A DNA stretch of 64,000 nucleotides from Variovorax sp. HW608 (lineage in GTDB: Bacteria; Pseudomonadota; Gammaproteobacteria; Burkholderiales; Burkholderiaceae_C). Each line of letters begins with the position of its first letter. Position 1 is the first letter of the stretch. The stretch is from assembly GCF_900090195.1 (NCBI RefSeq), contig NZ_LT607803.1:1054001-1118000 (forward strand), given 5' to 3'. A program made the position numbers and the translations under genes. The notes below the pieces were generated by a model. That model did not search any database. It saw nothing but the letters and a program-made list of their open reading frames with translations, and had not been told where the DNA came from. This document shows positions 9,961-19,161 of this stretch, piece after piece.

Positions 9961-10755
9961 CTAGCGTCCGAGATAGACCGGTGCCCTCTTGTTCAGGAAC
10001 GCGTCGACGCCTTCGCCAAACTCCGGCATCCCGGCGCCCTGCACGAAGGCGTCGCGCTCGGCTCTCAGTTGATCTGCAAGATTCCTTTGCAGGCCCTCAC
10101 GAAGCAGCCGTCGGATACGTCCATAGGCGCCGGTCGGTCCCTCCGCCAGGCGCCTGGCCAGGACGTCGGTCTCGGCAGCCAGCCGATCGGCCGCTGCGAC
10201 GCGGTGAACAAGCCCTTCCTCGAGCGCCTTTGCCGCCGAAAGGGGCTCCGACAGCAAGGCAATGGCCATCGCCCGCTGCAATCCGACGATCCGCGGAAGG
10301 AACCACGACCCACCAGCGTCCAAGCTGGCCCCTATGAGCGCGTAGGCCATGTTGAACTTCGCGTCTTCGGAGGCTATGACCAGGTCCGCCCCGAGGGCGA
10401 TGCTCATACCAGCGCCGGCGACAGCCCCGTGCACGCTGGCGATGACGGGCGCATCGCCCTCCGCCAGCGCGGCCAGGCCATCGTTCAGCGGGTCGATGAT
10501 GTCCCGCGCCGTCGCGCCGGCGCGGGAGGGGTCGGCATGAAAGGCTTGAAGATCACCGCCTGCCATGAACGCCCTGCCCTCCCCGGCCAGCACGACAACC
10601 CGCACGTCGGCGCGGGTTCCGACGTGCCTCGCTGCCTCGCGCCACTGCCGCGCCAGCGATGCATTGATCGCGTTCAAGGCGCCAGGCCGGTTGAACCGGA
10701 TCCGGGCAATCCCCTGGTCGATCGAAAGCAATACCAGATCGTTGTCGCTATTCAT
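9961..10755 (-). CDS. Enoyl-CoA hydratase/isomerase family protein (crotonase)
   Basis: The protein is 264 aa, beginning at the ATG at 10755 (MNSDNDL). A longer frame to 10854 overlaps the BKACE fragment and is not preferred. The crotonase oxyanion-hole segments are visible (GRAFMAGGDLQAF and HGAVAGAGMSIALGADL). The first classical hydratase Glu position is occupied by AYALIG. The later motif SLDAGGSWFLPR has Asp and resembles PaaG-type isomerases rather than classical hydratases, so an isomerase role is plausible. Its start lies inside the end of the truncated BKACE frame (8-bp overlap), which suggests the deletion left translation of this gene intact. Confidence 0.85.
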   Translation of the reverse strand: MNSDNDLVLLSIDQGIARIRFNRPGALNAINASLARQWREAARHVGTRADVRVVVLAGEGRAFMAGGDLQAFHADPSRAGATARDIIDPLNDGLAALAEGDAPVIASVHGAVAGAGMSIALGADLVIASEDAKFNMAYALIGASLDAGGSWFLPRIVGLQRAMAIALLSEPLSAAKALEEGLVHRVAAADRLAAETDVLARRLAEGPTGAYGRIRRLLREGLQRNLADQLRAERDAFVQGAGMPEFGEGVDAFLNKRAPVYLGR

Positions 10756-10957
10756 GGCCGTCAGTAAAGTTGAACGTGCTAGCGCCCGGTCGGCCGTCCT
10801 CGGGATCACGTGCGTACGGGTGAAGGATCGCGGCCCCCTCCTCGGCCGCCGCAATGGCCTCGCGGACGATGTCCTCCGGTGTCACCGGAAGGCAGGGAAA
10901 CATGCTGGGCGGGTGGACCGAACCGGTCACCGCGCAGGTGATGATGACTTTCCTCAT
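10748..10957 (-). pseudogene. Truncated BKACE (beta-keto acid cleavage enzyme, DUF849) N-terminal fragment
   Basis: This is a 69-aa frame starting MRKVIITCAVTGS, followed by VTPEDI-REAIAAAEEGAAILH and ARDPEDGRP. This is the standard N-terminus of BKACE/DUF849 enzymes, which cleave beta-keto acids with acetyl-CoA and are normally about 280-310 aa. After DGRP the similarity stops and the frame ends with an unrelated tail (STFNFTDGHE). About three quarters of the gene, including most active-site residues, is missing. The fragment sits between the FAH-family hydrolase and the crotonase and ends 8 bp inside the crotonase gene, so an internal deletion probably fused the two. It is unlikely to be active. 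Confidence 0.8.
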
Positions 10958-11004
10958 CTGGGGACTACTTTGATTGCGGGTTCAACGAAGTCTGCAGCGA
11001 GCAC

Positions 11005-11874
11005 TCAGGTCGGCTCGGCTACGACCACGTTCTCGATGTGCCCAACGCCGTCGATCTCAACGCGCATCACGTCGCCCACCCGGAGGAATTTGGGCGGCTT
11101 CATGGCACCGCCGACTCCTGACGGTGTGCCCGTGGCCAGCACGTCGCCCGGCTCAAGCGTCATCACCGTGGAGAGATACGCGATCTGATCCCACACGTCG
11201 TAGATCATCTCGTCCGTCCGGACCTCCTGTCGTAGCTCGCCGTTGACCAGCATGCGCATGCTCAGGCCATGCGGATCTGCGATCTCATCGGCGGTCACGA
11301 TCCATGGCCCGATGGGGCCATGGGTGTTGAAAGACTTGCCGAGCATCATGGTCGGTGAGCGCATCTGCCAGTCGCGTACGGACACATCGTTGCAGACCAG
11401 ATAGCCCGCGACCATGGCGGGAGCATCGGCCGCCGACACGTGCCGGCAGCGACGGCCGATCACAACGCCGAGTTCGGCCTCGTAGTCGAGCTTGTCGGAA
11501 GCAATCGGCAGATGCACATGGTCGAATGGCCCGGTGACACACGACACCTGCTTGTTGAACCAGACTTGGCTGTCAGGCACCTTGATGCCGGCTGCCAGCG
11601 CCTCCTCGACGTGTTTGCGATAGTTCATGCCGATCGCCAAGTACTTCGAAGGGTTTGGTATGGGCGCGTCAAGCTGCACGTCCGCCAACGGATACGTGAC
11701 TGCAGCCTCCAGCACGATCGCACGGGCGCGGGCCATCACGGCAGGGCCGGATTGCAGCAACTCGAGCATGGTCCGCGGAATGAGCGAATCACTGGCCGGC
11801 AGGTCGATGACTTGGTTGCCGACGAGCTTTCCGATCGATTGAACGCCGCGACAGCGGAAGGTGACAAGCTTCAT
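11005..11874 (-). CDS. Fumarylacetoacetate hydrolase-family protein (ring-fission product hydrolase/isomerase)
   Basis: The protein is 289 aa, starting at the ATG preceded by AAGGGA. FAH-family core motifs are present: KYLAIGMNYRKH, a metal-binding DYEAELGVVIG (Glu-x-Glu), the VSVRDWQ segment, GKSFNTHGPIGP, and DVLATGTPSGVG near the end. Members hydrolyse 1,3-diketone bonds or isomerise and decarboxylate meta-cleavage products. It is the first gene of the minus-strand aromatic operon, and its promoter region is shared with the divergent GntR gene. A fragment of its reading frame (positions 11624-11710) survives in a second, decayed locus at 20903-20989. Confidence 0.88.
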   Translation of the reverse strand: MKLVTFRCRGVQSIGKLVGNQVIDLPASDSLIPRTMLELLQSGPAVMARARAIVLEAAVTYPLADVQLDAPIPNPSKYLAIGMNYRKHVEEALAAGIKVPDSQVWFNKQVSCVTGPFDHVHLPIASDKLDYEAELGVVIGRRCRHVSAADAPAMVAGYLVCNDVSVRDWQMRSPTMMLGKSFNTHGPIGPWIVTADEIADPHGLSMRMLVNGELRQEVRTDEMIYDVWDQIAYLSTVMTLEPGDVLATGTPSGVGGAMKPPKFLRVGDVMRVEIDGVGHIENVVVAEPT

Positions 11875-11958
11875 AAAGGTCCCTTGATAGGTTTGGTGCG
11901 ATGCGCGCCCCGGCACGTTCCGTGCCGACTCATGACACGTCCTGCGGACGCCTCGAAT

Positions 11959-11977
11959 AATAAATATATTTTATTAG
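11959..11977. promoter_or_regulatory. AT-rich near-palindrome in the divergent FAH/GntR promoter region
   Basis: The 19-base stretch TAATAAATATATTTTATTA reads almost the same on both strands. It lies in the 172-bp gap between the divergent FAH-family operon and the GntR gene, in DNA otherwise rich in G and C. Its position suits a GntR-family operator or an overlapping -10 region. Comparable AT-rich blocks stand before the second GntR copy (about 21013-21047) and before the extradiol dioxygenase (about 12950-12985). Binding by this GntR protein is inference. Confidence 0.4.
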
Positions 11978-12034
11978 TCAGAATACATAGGGAATACCAT
12001 TATCAATTAGTGAAGACACCGTCTATTTTCTGTC

Positions 12035-12735
12035 TATGATTGCCCCATGTCCGCCATCCCGCAGCCGAAATCCAGCCTGACCCAGTCCGCGTACGAACGC
12101 CTGAAGGGCGATCTGCTGGCCTGCCGGCTCGAGCCCGACGAGCGACTGAACATCAGTGAGCTGTGCGGGGCATTGGGCGTCAGCCTTGGGGCCGTGCGAG
12201 AGGCACTGTCACGGCTTACCTCGGAAGGGCTGGTGGTCGCCGAGCCGCAGCGCGGCTTTCGGGTCGCCTCCATCTCCGAAGACGAACTGCGCGACCTGTA
12301 TCGGACAAGGATCGAGATCGAGGCGTTGTGCCTGCGCCGCGCGATCGAGGTGGGCAGCCTGCGGTGGGAGTCCAACCTTGTGGCGGCGTATCACAGCCTT
12401 TCCAGAACGCCCGAGGCCGCGCCCGGCCACCCGGCACATGTGGGCGATGAGTGGCTGCAGCGCCATGCCGACTTCCACGAGGCGCTGGTCAGCGGAGGTG
12501 ACAGCCCGTGGCTCATGCGCTTGCGAACGCAGCTCTTTCAGCAATCCCAGCGCTACCGGCGCCTTTCCGTGTCGCTGGCCAAGACCAAGCGCAACGTCGA
12601 CAAGGAGCATCGGGAACTGATGGAGGCAGTCCTGGCGCGCGACGCCGATCGTGCCGTTGCACTGATGCGCGACCATCTGCAGCTCACGACCAAGATACTG
12701 CTCGCAGCGTCCCGCGCTTAGCCACCTGCCAGACG
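12035..12735 (+). repeat. 701-bp direct repeat containing the GntR gene (copy 1)
   Basis: Bases 12035-12735 match 21087-21787 at a constant offset of 9052, with one difference seen (12101 C, 21153 T). Identity begins 12 bases before the ATG and ends 14 bases after the stop codon. Outside these limits the two loci diverge at once downstream and are only loosely similar upstream. Confidence 0.9.
12047..12721 (+). CDS. GntR-family (FadR/FCD) transcriptional regulator, copy 1
   Basis: The protein is 224 aa. An N-terminal winged helix-turn-helix (about residues 10-75, with ERLKGDLLAC, ISELCGALGVSLGAVREALSRL and a wing ending RGFRVASIS) is followed by an all-helical FCD ligand domain. His and Asp residues suitable for a metal site appear in HADFHEALVSGGDSPW and MRDHLQLTTK. 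It is divergent from the FAH-led operon and upstream of the extradiol dioxygenase, so it probably represses both in the absence of a pathway acid. An identical protein is encoded at 21099-21773; the DNA differs at one silent base (12101 C versus 21153 T). Confidence 0.9.
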   Translation: MSAIPQPKSSLTQSAYERLKGDLLACRLEPDERLNISELCGALGVSLGAVREALSRLTSEGLVVAEPQRGFRVASISEDELRDLYRTRIEIEALCLRRAIEVGSLRWESNLVAAYHSLSRTPEAAPGHPAHVGDEWLQRHADFHEALVSGGDSPWLMRLRTQLFQQSQRYRRLSVSLAKTKRNVDKEHRELMEAVLARDADRAVALMRDHLQLTTKILLAASRA

Positions 12736-13188
12736 GCCCCCCCCGGGGCGGGCGGCAGCGTTACGAACTTCCGCCTTGGTCCAGTCCAACGCGGCTGGTC
12801 ATGCCGATGGGCAAGCCTCCCTCGCCGATCTGCCAGCGATTCGGCCGCGGCAGCAGTCCCGCGCCCCGGTGGGGAACGAGCGAGGGGCCCGCGCGCGATT
12901 TGCACACCTGAATCAAACGCCCATCGAAGAAGGCAGCATCATCGCGTAAACCATAATATATTTTTCTATGTCGAATAGATAATATTGAGTCAACAACATC
13001 GCTCAGCGCTCCTATCGGAGCGGATGCGATCAAGGACGAGACAGACAGCCACGCACATCAACGGACGGCGATCTGTTGCCAAGAATGTCATAGGAGACAC
13101 AACATGCGATCGCAACACCAAACTGGCAGCAACGCGCCGCCATCCCCGCGCGGCTCGCCCTACAGCAATTCGATCCCGGAGGTCAGCC
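12736..13188. other. Intergenic region before the extradiol dioxygenase gene
   Basis: No intact gene was recognised here. The first half is GC-rich. On the minus strand around 12765-12840 a frame ending RVGLDQGG faintly recalls the RVGLED end motif of BKACE enzymes, which could be the other end of the truncated gene at 10748, but this is weak. An AT-rich block at about 12950-12985 (ataatatatttttctatg and a following ttgag) is a plausible promoter or operator for the dioxygenase. An in-frame opening back to 12985 exists, but the first 68 codons look non-coding. Confidence 0.4.
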
Positions 13189-14115
13189 ATGATTGCCGTT
13201 GAAGACATTGCCTACGTGCGCTACCAGGCGCCCGACCTGGACCTTGCGCAGACCTTTCTCACCGACTTCGGCTTGACGACGGCATTGCGCAAGGACGACG
13301 TGCTCTACATGCGAGGCGTCGGAGTGCAATCGTTCGTCCACGTCACCCAACGGGGCGAGACGCCCGCCTGCCTTGGCTTTGGGCTGAAGGCCCAGAACAA
13401 GGACGACCTTCACAAGCTCGCCGCCGAGCTCGGCGCCCGAGTTGAGGACAACCCTGAACCCGGCGGAGGGTATCGGGTCACCTTCGCAGACCCGGCCGGC
13501 TACAGCGTGGACGTACTTTGGGGATCGGAGGAGCAGCGGCCACTGCCCGCGCGGCCACCTCTATCCACCAACTTCGGGCCGTCTCGGGGTCGGCGCGGTC
13601 GCACGGTTCGGCTCGACCCGGGACCCTCTCACGTGCTGCGCCTCGGTCATGTGGTTCTGCGTGTGCCGAGCTTCAACACCAGCTATGACTTCTACGCACG
13701 ACTACTCGGCTTCCAGATCTCTGACAGCTACTTCGTCGGCGAGCCGGATCACACAGTCGCGGCCTTCATGCACGCTGGCCTCGGCAAGCGCTATTCGGAC
13801 CATCACACCATTGCACTCCTGGAGAGCCCCCTGAGCGGCTTCGACCACAGTGCTTTCGAAGTCCTTGACTGGGATGATCTCGTGGTCGGGAACGAGCACC
13901 TGCGCAATAAGCAATACAGGCACTCTTGGGGCATCGGGCGTCACATTCACGGCAGCCAGGTCTTCGACTACTGGCGCGATCCGTTCGGCTTCAAGGTCGA
14001 GCACTGGACCGATGGGGACTTGGTGAATGAGGACTACCTCCGCAGCCACGAACACTTTGCCCCCGAGCGGCTGGCTCAATGGTCGCCGCCACTGCCCGAA
14101 GACTTCTTGGCTTGA
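13189..14115 (+). CDS. VOC-family extradiol ring-cleavage dioxygenase (BphC/catechol 2,3-dioxygenase type)
   Basis: The protein is 308 aa, starting at the ATG with GGAGG just upstream. It has two repeated vicinal-oxygen-chelate modules: an N-terminal one (about residues 1-120) and a catalytic C-terminal one. Likely Fe(II) ligands are the His in LRLGHVVLRV, the His in SDHHTIALLES, and the Glu in FGFKVEHWTDG, the standard His-His-Glu set. The enzyme would cleave a catechol next to its hydroxyls, giving a meta-fission product for the FAH-family hydrolase. It is transcribed away from the monooxygenase operon and just downstream of the GntR regulator, and probably shares the same inducer. Confidence 0.88.
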   Translation: MIAVEDIAYVRYQAPDLDLAQTFLTDFGLTTALRKDDVLYMRGVGVQSFVHVTQRGETPACLGFGLKAQNKDDLHKLAAELGARVEDNPEPGGGYRVTFADPAGYSVDVLWGSEEQRPLPARPPLSTNFGPSRGRRGRTVRLDPGPSHVLRLGHVVLRVPSFNTSYDFYARLLGFQISDSYFVGEPDHTVAAFMHAGLGKRYSDHHTIALLESPLSGFDHSAFEVLDWDDLVVGNEHLRNKQYRHSWGIGRHIHGSQVFDYWRDPFGFKVEHWTDGDLVNEDYLRSHEHFAPERLAQWSPPLPEDFLA

Positions 14116-14222
14116 TTGAGAGCCACCAGTTCTCAAAACGCCGGAGCCGCGGCATGTGTTTCCTGCGCAATTGCCTGAACCAAGTGCGCATGCGCCACGG
14201 CCAGCACGGGAGACTTCCTCCC

Positions 14223-14921
14223 TCAGCGTTTTGCGCCGTGCATTACCCGCAGAGGCGTCAGCGCCGCCTTCAGCCGATCGCTCGATCGGCCGGAATGGGC
14301 AAGGGTTTCGTCCAACCGATTGGCCAGAGAGTCTATGTGCGCGCGCATCAGCCGCTCGGCGCCGAGCATGTCACCTTCGGCCAGGGCGTCGACGATGGCG
14401 GCATGGTCTTCGTTGCTGTGCTGCGCCTCGGTCTGAGACTGGTACAGGGCCGACACCAACGTGGTTCGGGCCGAGAGATCTTCCATCATCTGCGTCAGGA
14501 GGCGGTTGCCCAGCGCTTGTGCCAGGCAGACGTGGAACTCGGCCAGTAGCACGCTGCGTTCGCCAGCATTGCTGGACTTGGCGATGACGGCTCGTTCCTG
14601 TGCCACGTGCTGGCGCAGCCCCCGGATGACCGATTGCAGTGGCACGCCAGCGTCGCGCAGCATGCCCGGCTCCAGGACGCGGCGCGCTGCGTAGGTCTCG
14701 CGCGCCTCCTCGAAGGAAGGCTCCGCCACGTACCAGCCAAGGCGCGGGCGCACTTCGACGAACCCGCGGGCCTGAAGCTGCAGCAGCGCCTCGCGCACCA
14801 GTGTGCGACTGACGCAGAACAGCTCGGCCAGTTCCTTCTCGCCAAGCCGTTCGCCAGGGCGCAGCTTGCGCGCGAGGATGGAACGCATCACACGATCGAC
14901 AATGGTCGCGTTGGCGCTCAT
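14223..14921 (-). CDS. GntR-family (FCD domain) transcriptional regulator
   Basis: The protein is 232 aa. The DNA-binding domain includes ILARKLRPGERLGEKELAEL and SRTLVREALLQLQARGFVEV, and a helical FCD domain with HVCLAQALGN and NEDHAAIVDALAEGD follows. It is unrelated in detail to the duplicated GntR gene. The end of a permease gene lies 57 bp upstream of its start on the same strand, so it is probably co-transcribed with, and controls, that permease. GntR-FCD regulators beside NCS1 permeases are common in pyrimidine, hydantoin or allantoin catabolism. A GGAA purine stretch precedes the ATG. Confidence 0.87.
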   Translation of the reverse strand: MSANATIVDRVMRSILARKLRPGERLGEKELAELFCVSRTLVREALLQLQARGFVEVRPRLGWYVAEPSFEEARETYAARRVLEPGMLRDAGVPLQSVIRGLRQHVAQERAVIAKSSNAGERSVLLAEFHVCLAQALGNRLLTQMMEDLSARTTLVSALYQSQTEAQHSNEDHAAIVDALAEGDMLGAERLMRAHIDSLANRLDETLAHSGRSSDRLKAALTPLRVMHGAKR

Positions 14922-14978
14922 CGGGCTTCCAGCATCGCGGCGTGCGAAAGGGCTCCGCGATCATCTTGAAAATCGGTG

Positions 14979-16448
14979 CTAGCCATTGACTGAGACGCCA
15001 GCCGGCGCCGCCACGACGCGCGGGCGAAGCGCCTCCATCGCCAGGTAAACGAGACCGCCCACCACTACACCGATGAACCAGCCATAGGTATTCCACCAAG
15101 ACGGCAACAGGCTGGTGAAGTTGGGCAGGAAGGTGGAAAACACGCTGCCAACACCCACGGCCACCAGTGCATTGAGGTTCCAGCCACCCTCGTAGCGGTA
15201 CTCGCCGTGCTCGTCGTACAGTGCTGCGACATTGATGCGACCCTTCGCCACCAGATAGTAGTCAACCAAGATGATGCCCAACAACGGACCCATGGTCGCA
15301 CCGATGGCGTTGACGAAGTGCGCGGCATTTCCTTCCCAGGGCGCGAAGGGGTAGAGCACCAGCGCAATGGCGGCCGCAATGTAGCCACCCTTCTTGAAGT
15401 CAATCGTCCTGGGGAAGACGTTGGAGATGTCGAACGCCGCGGAGACGAAGTTCGCCACAACGTTGATACCCAGGGTGGCCACCGCGAAGGTGAGCGCGGC
15501 GATCAGCGCAAGCACCCAACTGTCGAACTTGGCGGAGATCTGTTCAGGGTGCAGTAGCACCTCGCCGTACACCTTGTAGGCAGCGATGGTAGTGACGCCT
15601 GCCACCAACGAAAAGGCAACCAGATTGACGGGCAGGCCCCAGAGGTTGCCCTTCTTCACCGCGTCCTTGTTCTTGGCGTAGCGCGAGAAGTCGCAGAAGT
15701 TCAGGTACAGCGCCGCGAAGTAGGTGATCCAGGTCGCGCCGACCGCCATCAGCGCCCAGAAGGAACCGGGTTCACCGCTGACGCCGGCATCCTTCGTCTT
15801 GTCGAGCAGCACAGACATGGGAATGCCATGGTCGAAGCTGAAGCCGCCGGCCTTGATGCACAGGCCGATGGCCAGCACCAACATGGCCACCCAGACCGCA
15901 GGGCCGGCCCAATCCTGAAACTTGCGTACGGTCTCCATTCCCTTCTGAATGATCAGCAGTTGCAACGCCCAGATGATCACGTAGCAGATCACTTCCAGCC
16001 CCGAGTGTCCGAGGAAGTGCACCGTCTTGTGAAACTCCAGGATGCTCTCGTTGCGCACCAACAATGCCACTACGGCGCCGGAAGCGGCCGCGGTCTGAGC
16101 ACCGTACCAAAAGCAAGCCACCACTGCGCGCACCATGGCAGCCAGGTTGGCGCCCCATATGCCAAACGAGGCCCGAGCCAGCACCGGGTACGGCACACCA
16201 GTCTTCTCGCCGGCATAGCCGATGAGGTTCATCAGGAAGAAGATCACCAGCGAACTCAGTCCGATGGCCAAGAGGAAGTTGGTGAAGCTGCCGCACAGCA
16301 GGAACAAGCTGGCCGCCAGGTAGTAGCCCCAAAGACTGTGCACGTCCGAGGTCCAGACGTTGAAGAGGCTGAACGCGCCCCAGTTGCGCTCTTTCGCGGG
16401 TGCCAAGTCCTCGTTATAGAGGCCTGGGGACGGGTTGCGGATTTCCAT
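14979..16448 (-). CDS. NCS1-family nucleobase/hydantoin/allantoin permease
   Basis: The protein is 489 aa with about 12 hydrophobic segments. The N-terminal signature NEDLAP...RNWGAFSLFNVW is diagnostic of NCS1 cation symporters, and the inner helices contain the GIWGANLAAM...CFWYGAQTA substrate-site region. Members bring uracil, cytosine, allantoin or hydantoins across the inner membrane with Na+ or H+. A clear RBS (AAGGAG) precedes the ATG. No hydantoinase or allantoinase lies nearby, so the substrate is open; given the aromatic context, an aryl-hydantoin-like ring compound is possible but unproven. Confidence 0.9.
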   Translation of the reverse strand: MEIRNPSPGLYNEDLAPAKERNWGAFSLFNVWTSDVHSLWGYYLAASLFLLCGSFTNFLLAIGLSSLVIFFLMNLIGYAGEKTGVPYPVLARASFGIWGANLAAMVRAVVACFWYGAQTAAASGAVVALLVRNESILEFHKTVHFLGHSGLEVICYVIIWALQLLIIQKGMETVRKFQDWAGPAVWVAMLVLAIGLCIKAGGFSFDHGIPMSVLLDKTKDAGVSGEPGSFWALMAVGATWITYFAALYLNFCDFSRYAKNKDAVKKGNLWGLPVNLVAFSLVAGVTTIAAYKVYGEVLLHPEQISAKFDSWVLALIAALTFAVATLGINVVANFVSAAFDISNVFPRTIDFKKGGYIAAAIALVLYPFAPWEGNAAHFVNAIGATMGPLLGIILVDYYLVAKGRINVAALYDEHGEYRYEGGWNLNALVAVGVGSVFSTFLPNFTSLLPSWWNTYGWFIGVVVGGLVYLAMEALRPRVVAAPAGVSVNG

Positions 16449-16628
16449 CGAGTGTCTCCTTGGCGTAGTGCCGGCTGCGAGAGTCCGAGCTTGATACTCA
16501 AGCTGGTATGCAAGGATCGTATACAGAACGGTGGACGATCAAGCCCGGGTTAACCCGGGGACAGGGTCGGAGAAGCGCTACTGCGAAAGAATCCAGGGAC
16601 TTCCATGCCGAGCAAGTTCGCCCGACGT

Positions 16629-17717
16629 CTAGTGTTCGGAATGGTCGACCTGGAGTACGCCCCGGCGAATCTGATCGCGCTCGAGGGACTCGAAGAGAGC
16701 CTTGAAGTTGCCGTTTCCAAAGCCGTCGTCGCCCTTGCGCTGTATGAATTCGAAGAAGACGGGGCCTAGTAACGTCTCTGAAAAGATCTGCAGCAACAAG
16801 CGCTTGGAGCCTCCCGCAGTCGTCCCGTCCAGCAGGATTCCTCGCGCCTGGAGCTCCGGCACTGGCTGCTCGTGCCCGGGCAACCGCTCCTCGAGCATCT
16901 CATAGTAGATGTCGTTCGGAGATGTCATGAGGGGTACGCCCGCCATTTGCAGCGCGTCCACCGTCTCGATCAAGTTGTCAGTCAGCAGCGCGACGTGCTG
17001 GATGCCTTCACCACTGAACTTCATAAGAAATTCCTCGATCTGGCCGGACGTTTTTCCAGCCTCCTCGTTCAACGGAATTCTGATCATGCCGTCCGGCGCC
17101 GTCATGGCCTTGGAGGTCAGCCCCGTGTATTCGCCCTTGATGTCGAAGTACTTGATCTCACGGAAATTGAACAGGCGTTCATAGAACTCTGCCCAGTGGG
17201 ACATCCGGCCTCGATAGACGTTGTGCGTCAGGTGATCGACCACTCTGAGGCCCACGCCCTTGGGGTGGCGCTCTACCCCCGGCAGCCACTCGAAATCAAT
17301 GTCGTAGATGGACTTGCCGTCCTCGAAGCGGTCAATCAGGTAAAGCGGCGCGCCGCCGATGCCCTTGATGGCCGGCAGGCGGAGCTCCATTGGGCCGGTC
17401 ACCATCTCCATGGGCTGGGCGCCCAGTTCCAGAGCACGTGCGTACGCCTTGTGCGAGTCCTTCACACGGAAGGCCAAGCCGCAGGCGGAGGGTCCGTGCT
17501 CGGCGGAGAAATAGGCCGCAGGACTGTTCGGCTCCCGGTTGACGATGAAATTGATATCGCCTTGCCGATACAGAGCAACGTCTTTCGAGCGGTGCGTCGC
17601 TACCTTCGCGAAGCCCATCTTTTCGAATAGCGGTTCCAGTACGTTCGGTACAGGAGAAGCGAACTCAACGAACTCGAAGCCGCACAGGCCCATTGGATTG
17701 CTGTCTTGATAGGTCAT
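16629..17717 (-). CDS. hppD: 4-hydroxyphenylpyruvate dioxygenase
   Basis: The protein is 362 aa, a normal bacterial HPPD length, starting [24 protein letters not shown] start at 17771 would add 18 unlikely residues. The C-terminal VOC module supplies the Fe(II) ligands: His in [11 protein letters not shown], His in [11 protein letters not shown], and Glu in [11 protein letters not shown]. The [13 protein letters not shown] segment is the HPPD C-terminal gate helix. It oxidises 4-hydroxyphenylpyruvate to homogentisate. Its partners here are a FAD-linked hydroxyacid oxidase and a Bug protein instead of tyrosine-pathway genes, so it may process hydroxyphenyllactate-derived pyruvate. A related 4-hydroxymandelate synthase-like activity cannot be excluded. 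Confidence 0.9.
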   Translation of the reverse strand: MTYQDSNPMGLCGFEFVEFASPVPNVLEPLFEKMGFAKVATHRSKDVALYRQGDINFIVNREPNSPAAYFSAEHGPSACGLAFRVKDSHKAYARALELGAQPMEMVTGPMELRLPAIKGIGGAPLYLIDRFEDGKSIYDIDFEWLPGVERHPKGVGLRVVDHLTHNVYRGRMSHWAEFYERLFNFREIKYFDIKGEYTGLTSKAMTAPDGMIRIPLNEEAGKTSGQIEEFLMKFSGEGIQHVALLTDNLIETVDALQMAGVPLMTSPNDIYYEMLEERLPGHEQPVPELQARGILLDGTTAGGSKRLLLQIFSETLLGPVFFEFIQRKGDDGFGNGNFKALFESLERDQIRRGVLQVDHSEH

Positions 17718-17760
17718 GGATTTCTCTTTCTCTATGAGCACGGATGCTTGGCCCCACTGA

Positions 17761-19161
17761 TCAGGCGACACCTGCGCTCAGTGGAAAAACGCGTCCCGGA
17801 TTCAAAGTGCCCTGCGGATCCAGCATCACTTTCAGTCTGCGCATGAGGTCAATCTCCGCTTGCGCCCTGCTGTGATGCAAGAAGTCACGCTTTACGACAC
17901 CGATGCCGTGCTCGGCTGAAATGCTGCCCTGGAAAAGGCCGACGCAGCCATAAACCAGCTCCTCGGCGCGTTCCAAGTGTTTCGGATCCGGATAAGGACC
18001 GCTGATCAGGTGCAAGTTGCCGTCGCCAAGATGTCCGAAGAAGAGGTGCTTCTGGCCGGGAAACTCGCGCTTCAGCTGGTCTTCCAACCGATGCACAAGT
18101 TCATCCATGCGAGTAATCGCGACACTTACATCGAACGCGGCGCATGGTTTGGCCACAGCCAGGAGTTCGCTCACCCCCTCGCGGATGGCCCAAAGATCGT
18201 CCTGTTGAGTTCCGGTCTGGGCCACCACAGCGTCGGCTACCAGGCCGGATTCGATCGCCTGCTCCAGGAACGCTTCCATCGACTCATTTGCGGCCATTCC
18301 CGCACCGGCTACGGATTCCACCAACGTGTAAACGGGGTAGCGGGCAGCGAGTGGAGAGGTCTTGCCTTGAGCCTCCATGCTCGCATCGAAGTAGCTGGCC
18401 CACATGACTTCGAAAGCGCTAAGACCTTGCAGGGAGGACTTTGAGCTTCTCAGCAACTCAAGCGCGTCGTCGAAACTCTGCATGCCGCAAAGCACGGTGC
18501 ATCGCTGCGCTGGCTCGGGCGCCAGCATCAGTGAGAGGCGTGTGATGACCCCCAAGGACCCTTCGCTTCCGATGAACAGCTGCTTGAGGTCGAAGCCAGC
18601 GTTGTTCTTGATGACGCGGTCCAGCATCGTGAGAACTGTCCCATCCGCCAGTACCACCTCGAGGCCGAGGATCAGGTTGCGCATCATTCCATAGCGCAGC
18701 ACCCGATTGCCGCCGGCGTTGGTTGCGGCGTTCCCGCCCACTTGGCAGGAGCCGCGGGCGCCGAGGTCAAGCGGAAAGGTCCAGCCATGCTCGGCGCAGG
18801 CCTGCTGCAGGCGCTCCAGGGTCACCCCCGCCTGTACGACGGCAATGCCTGCCACTGCATCGACTTCCTCGATGCGGTCGAGTCGGCTAAGGGACAGGGC
18901 GACCTCGCCGTCCAGCGGATTCGCGCCACCTGCAAGGCCCGTGAGGCCGCCTTGGACAGCTACAGAACAACCGTGCTCACTGCAAATGCGCAGGGCTTCA
19001 GCCACTTCCCCGGTGGTGCGCGGCAACAAGAGCGCAAGCGGCTGGGCTGCGCCCGCATCGCTCCAGTCCCGCGTCTGGCGAAGCTCCAGCCGTTCTCCCG
19101 TAAGAACTGATGCGGAACCGAGGCCCTTTGCCAAGGCGTCGATCAAGTCATTGCGTTTCAT
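17761..19161 (-). CDS. FAD-linked 2-hydroxyacid oxidase/dehydrogenase (GlcD/D-lactate dehydrogenase type)
   Basis: The protein is 466 aa. The FAD-binding PCMH domain is visible in [28 protein letters not shown] and in the glycine-rich [39 protein letters not shown] and the C-terminal domain follow, with HLGDGNLH and [14 protein letters not shown]. These motifs define the GlcD / D-2-hydroxyglutarate dehydrogenase group, which oxidises D-2-hydroxyacids to 2-oxoacids. Its ATG overlaps the stop of the upstream Bug gene (ATGA), and HPPD begins 43 bp downstream. In this operon it could convert 4-hydroxyphenyllactate to 4-hydroxyphenylpyruvate. Confidence 0.88.
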   Translation of the reverse strand: MKRNDLIDALAKGLGSASVLTGERLELRQTRDWSDAGAAQPLALLLPRTTGEVAEALRICSEHGCSVAVQGGLTGLAGGANPLDGEVALSLSRLDRIEEVDAVAGIAVVQAGVTLERLQQACAEHGWTFPLDLGARGSCQVGGNAATNAGGNRVLRYGMMRNLILGLEVVLADGTVLTMLDRVIKNNAGFDLKQLFIGSEGSLGVITRLSLMLAPEPAQRCTVLCGMQSFDDALELLRSSKSSLQGLSAFEVMWASYFDASMEAQGKTSPLAARYPVYTLVESVAGAGMAANESMEAFLEQAIESGLVADAVVAQTGTQQDDLWAIREGVSELLAVAKPCAAFDVSVAITRMDELVHRLEDQLKREFPGQKHLFFGHLGDGNLHLISGPYPDPKHLERAEELVYGCVGLFQGSISAEHGIGVVKRDFLHHSRAQAEIDLMRRLKVMLDPQGTLNPGRVFPLSAGVA

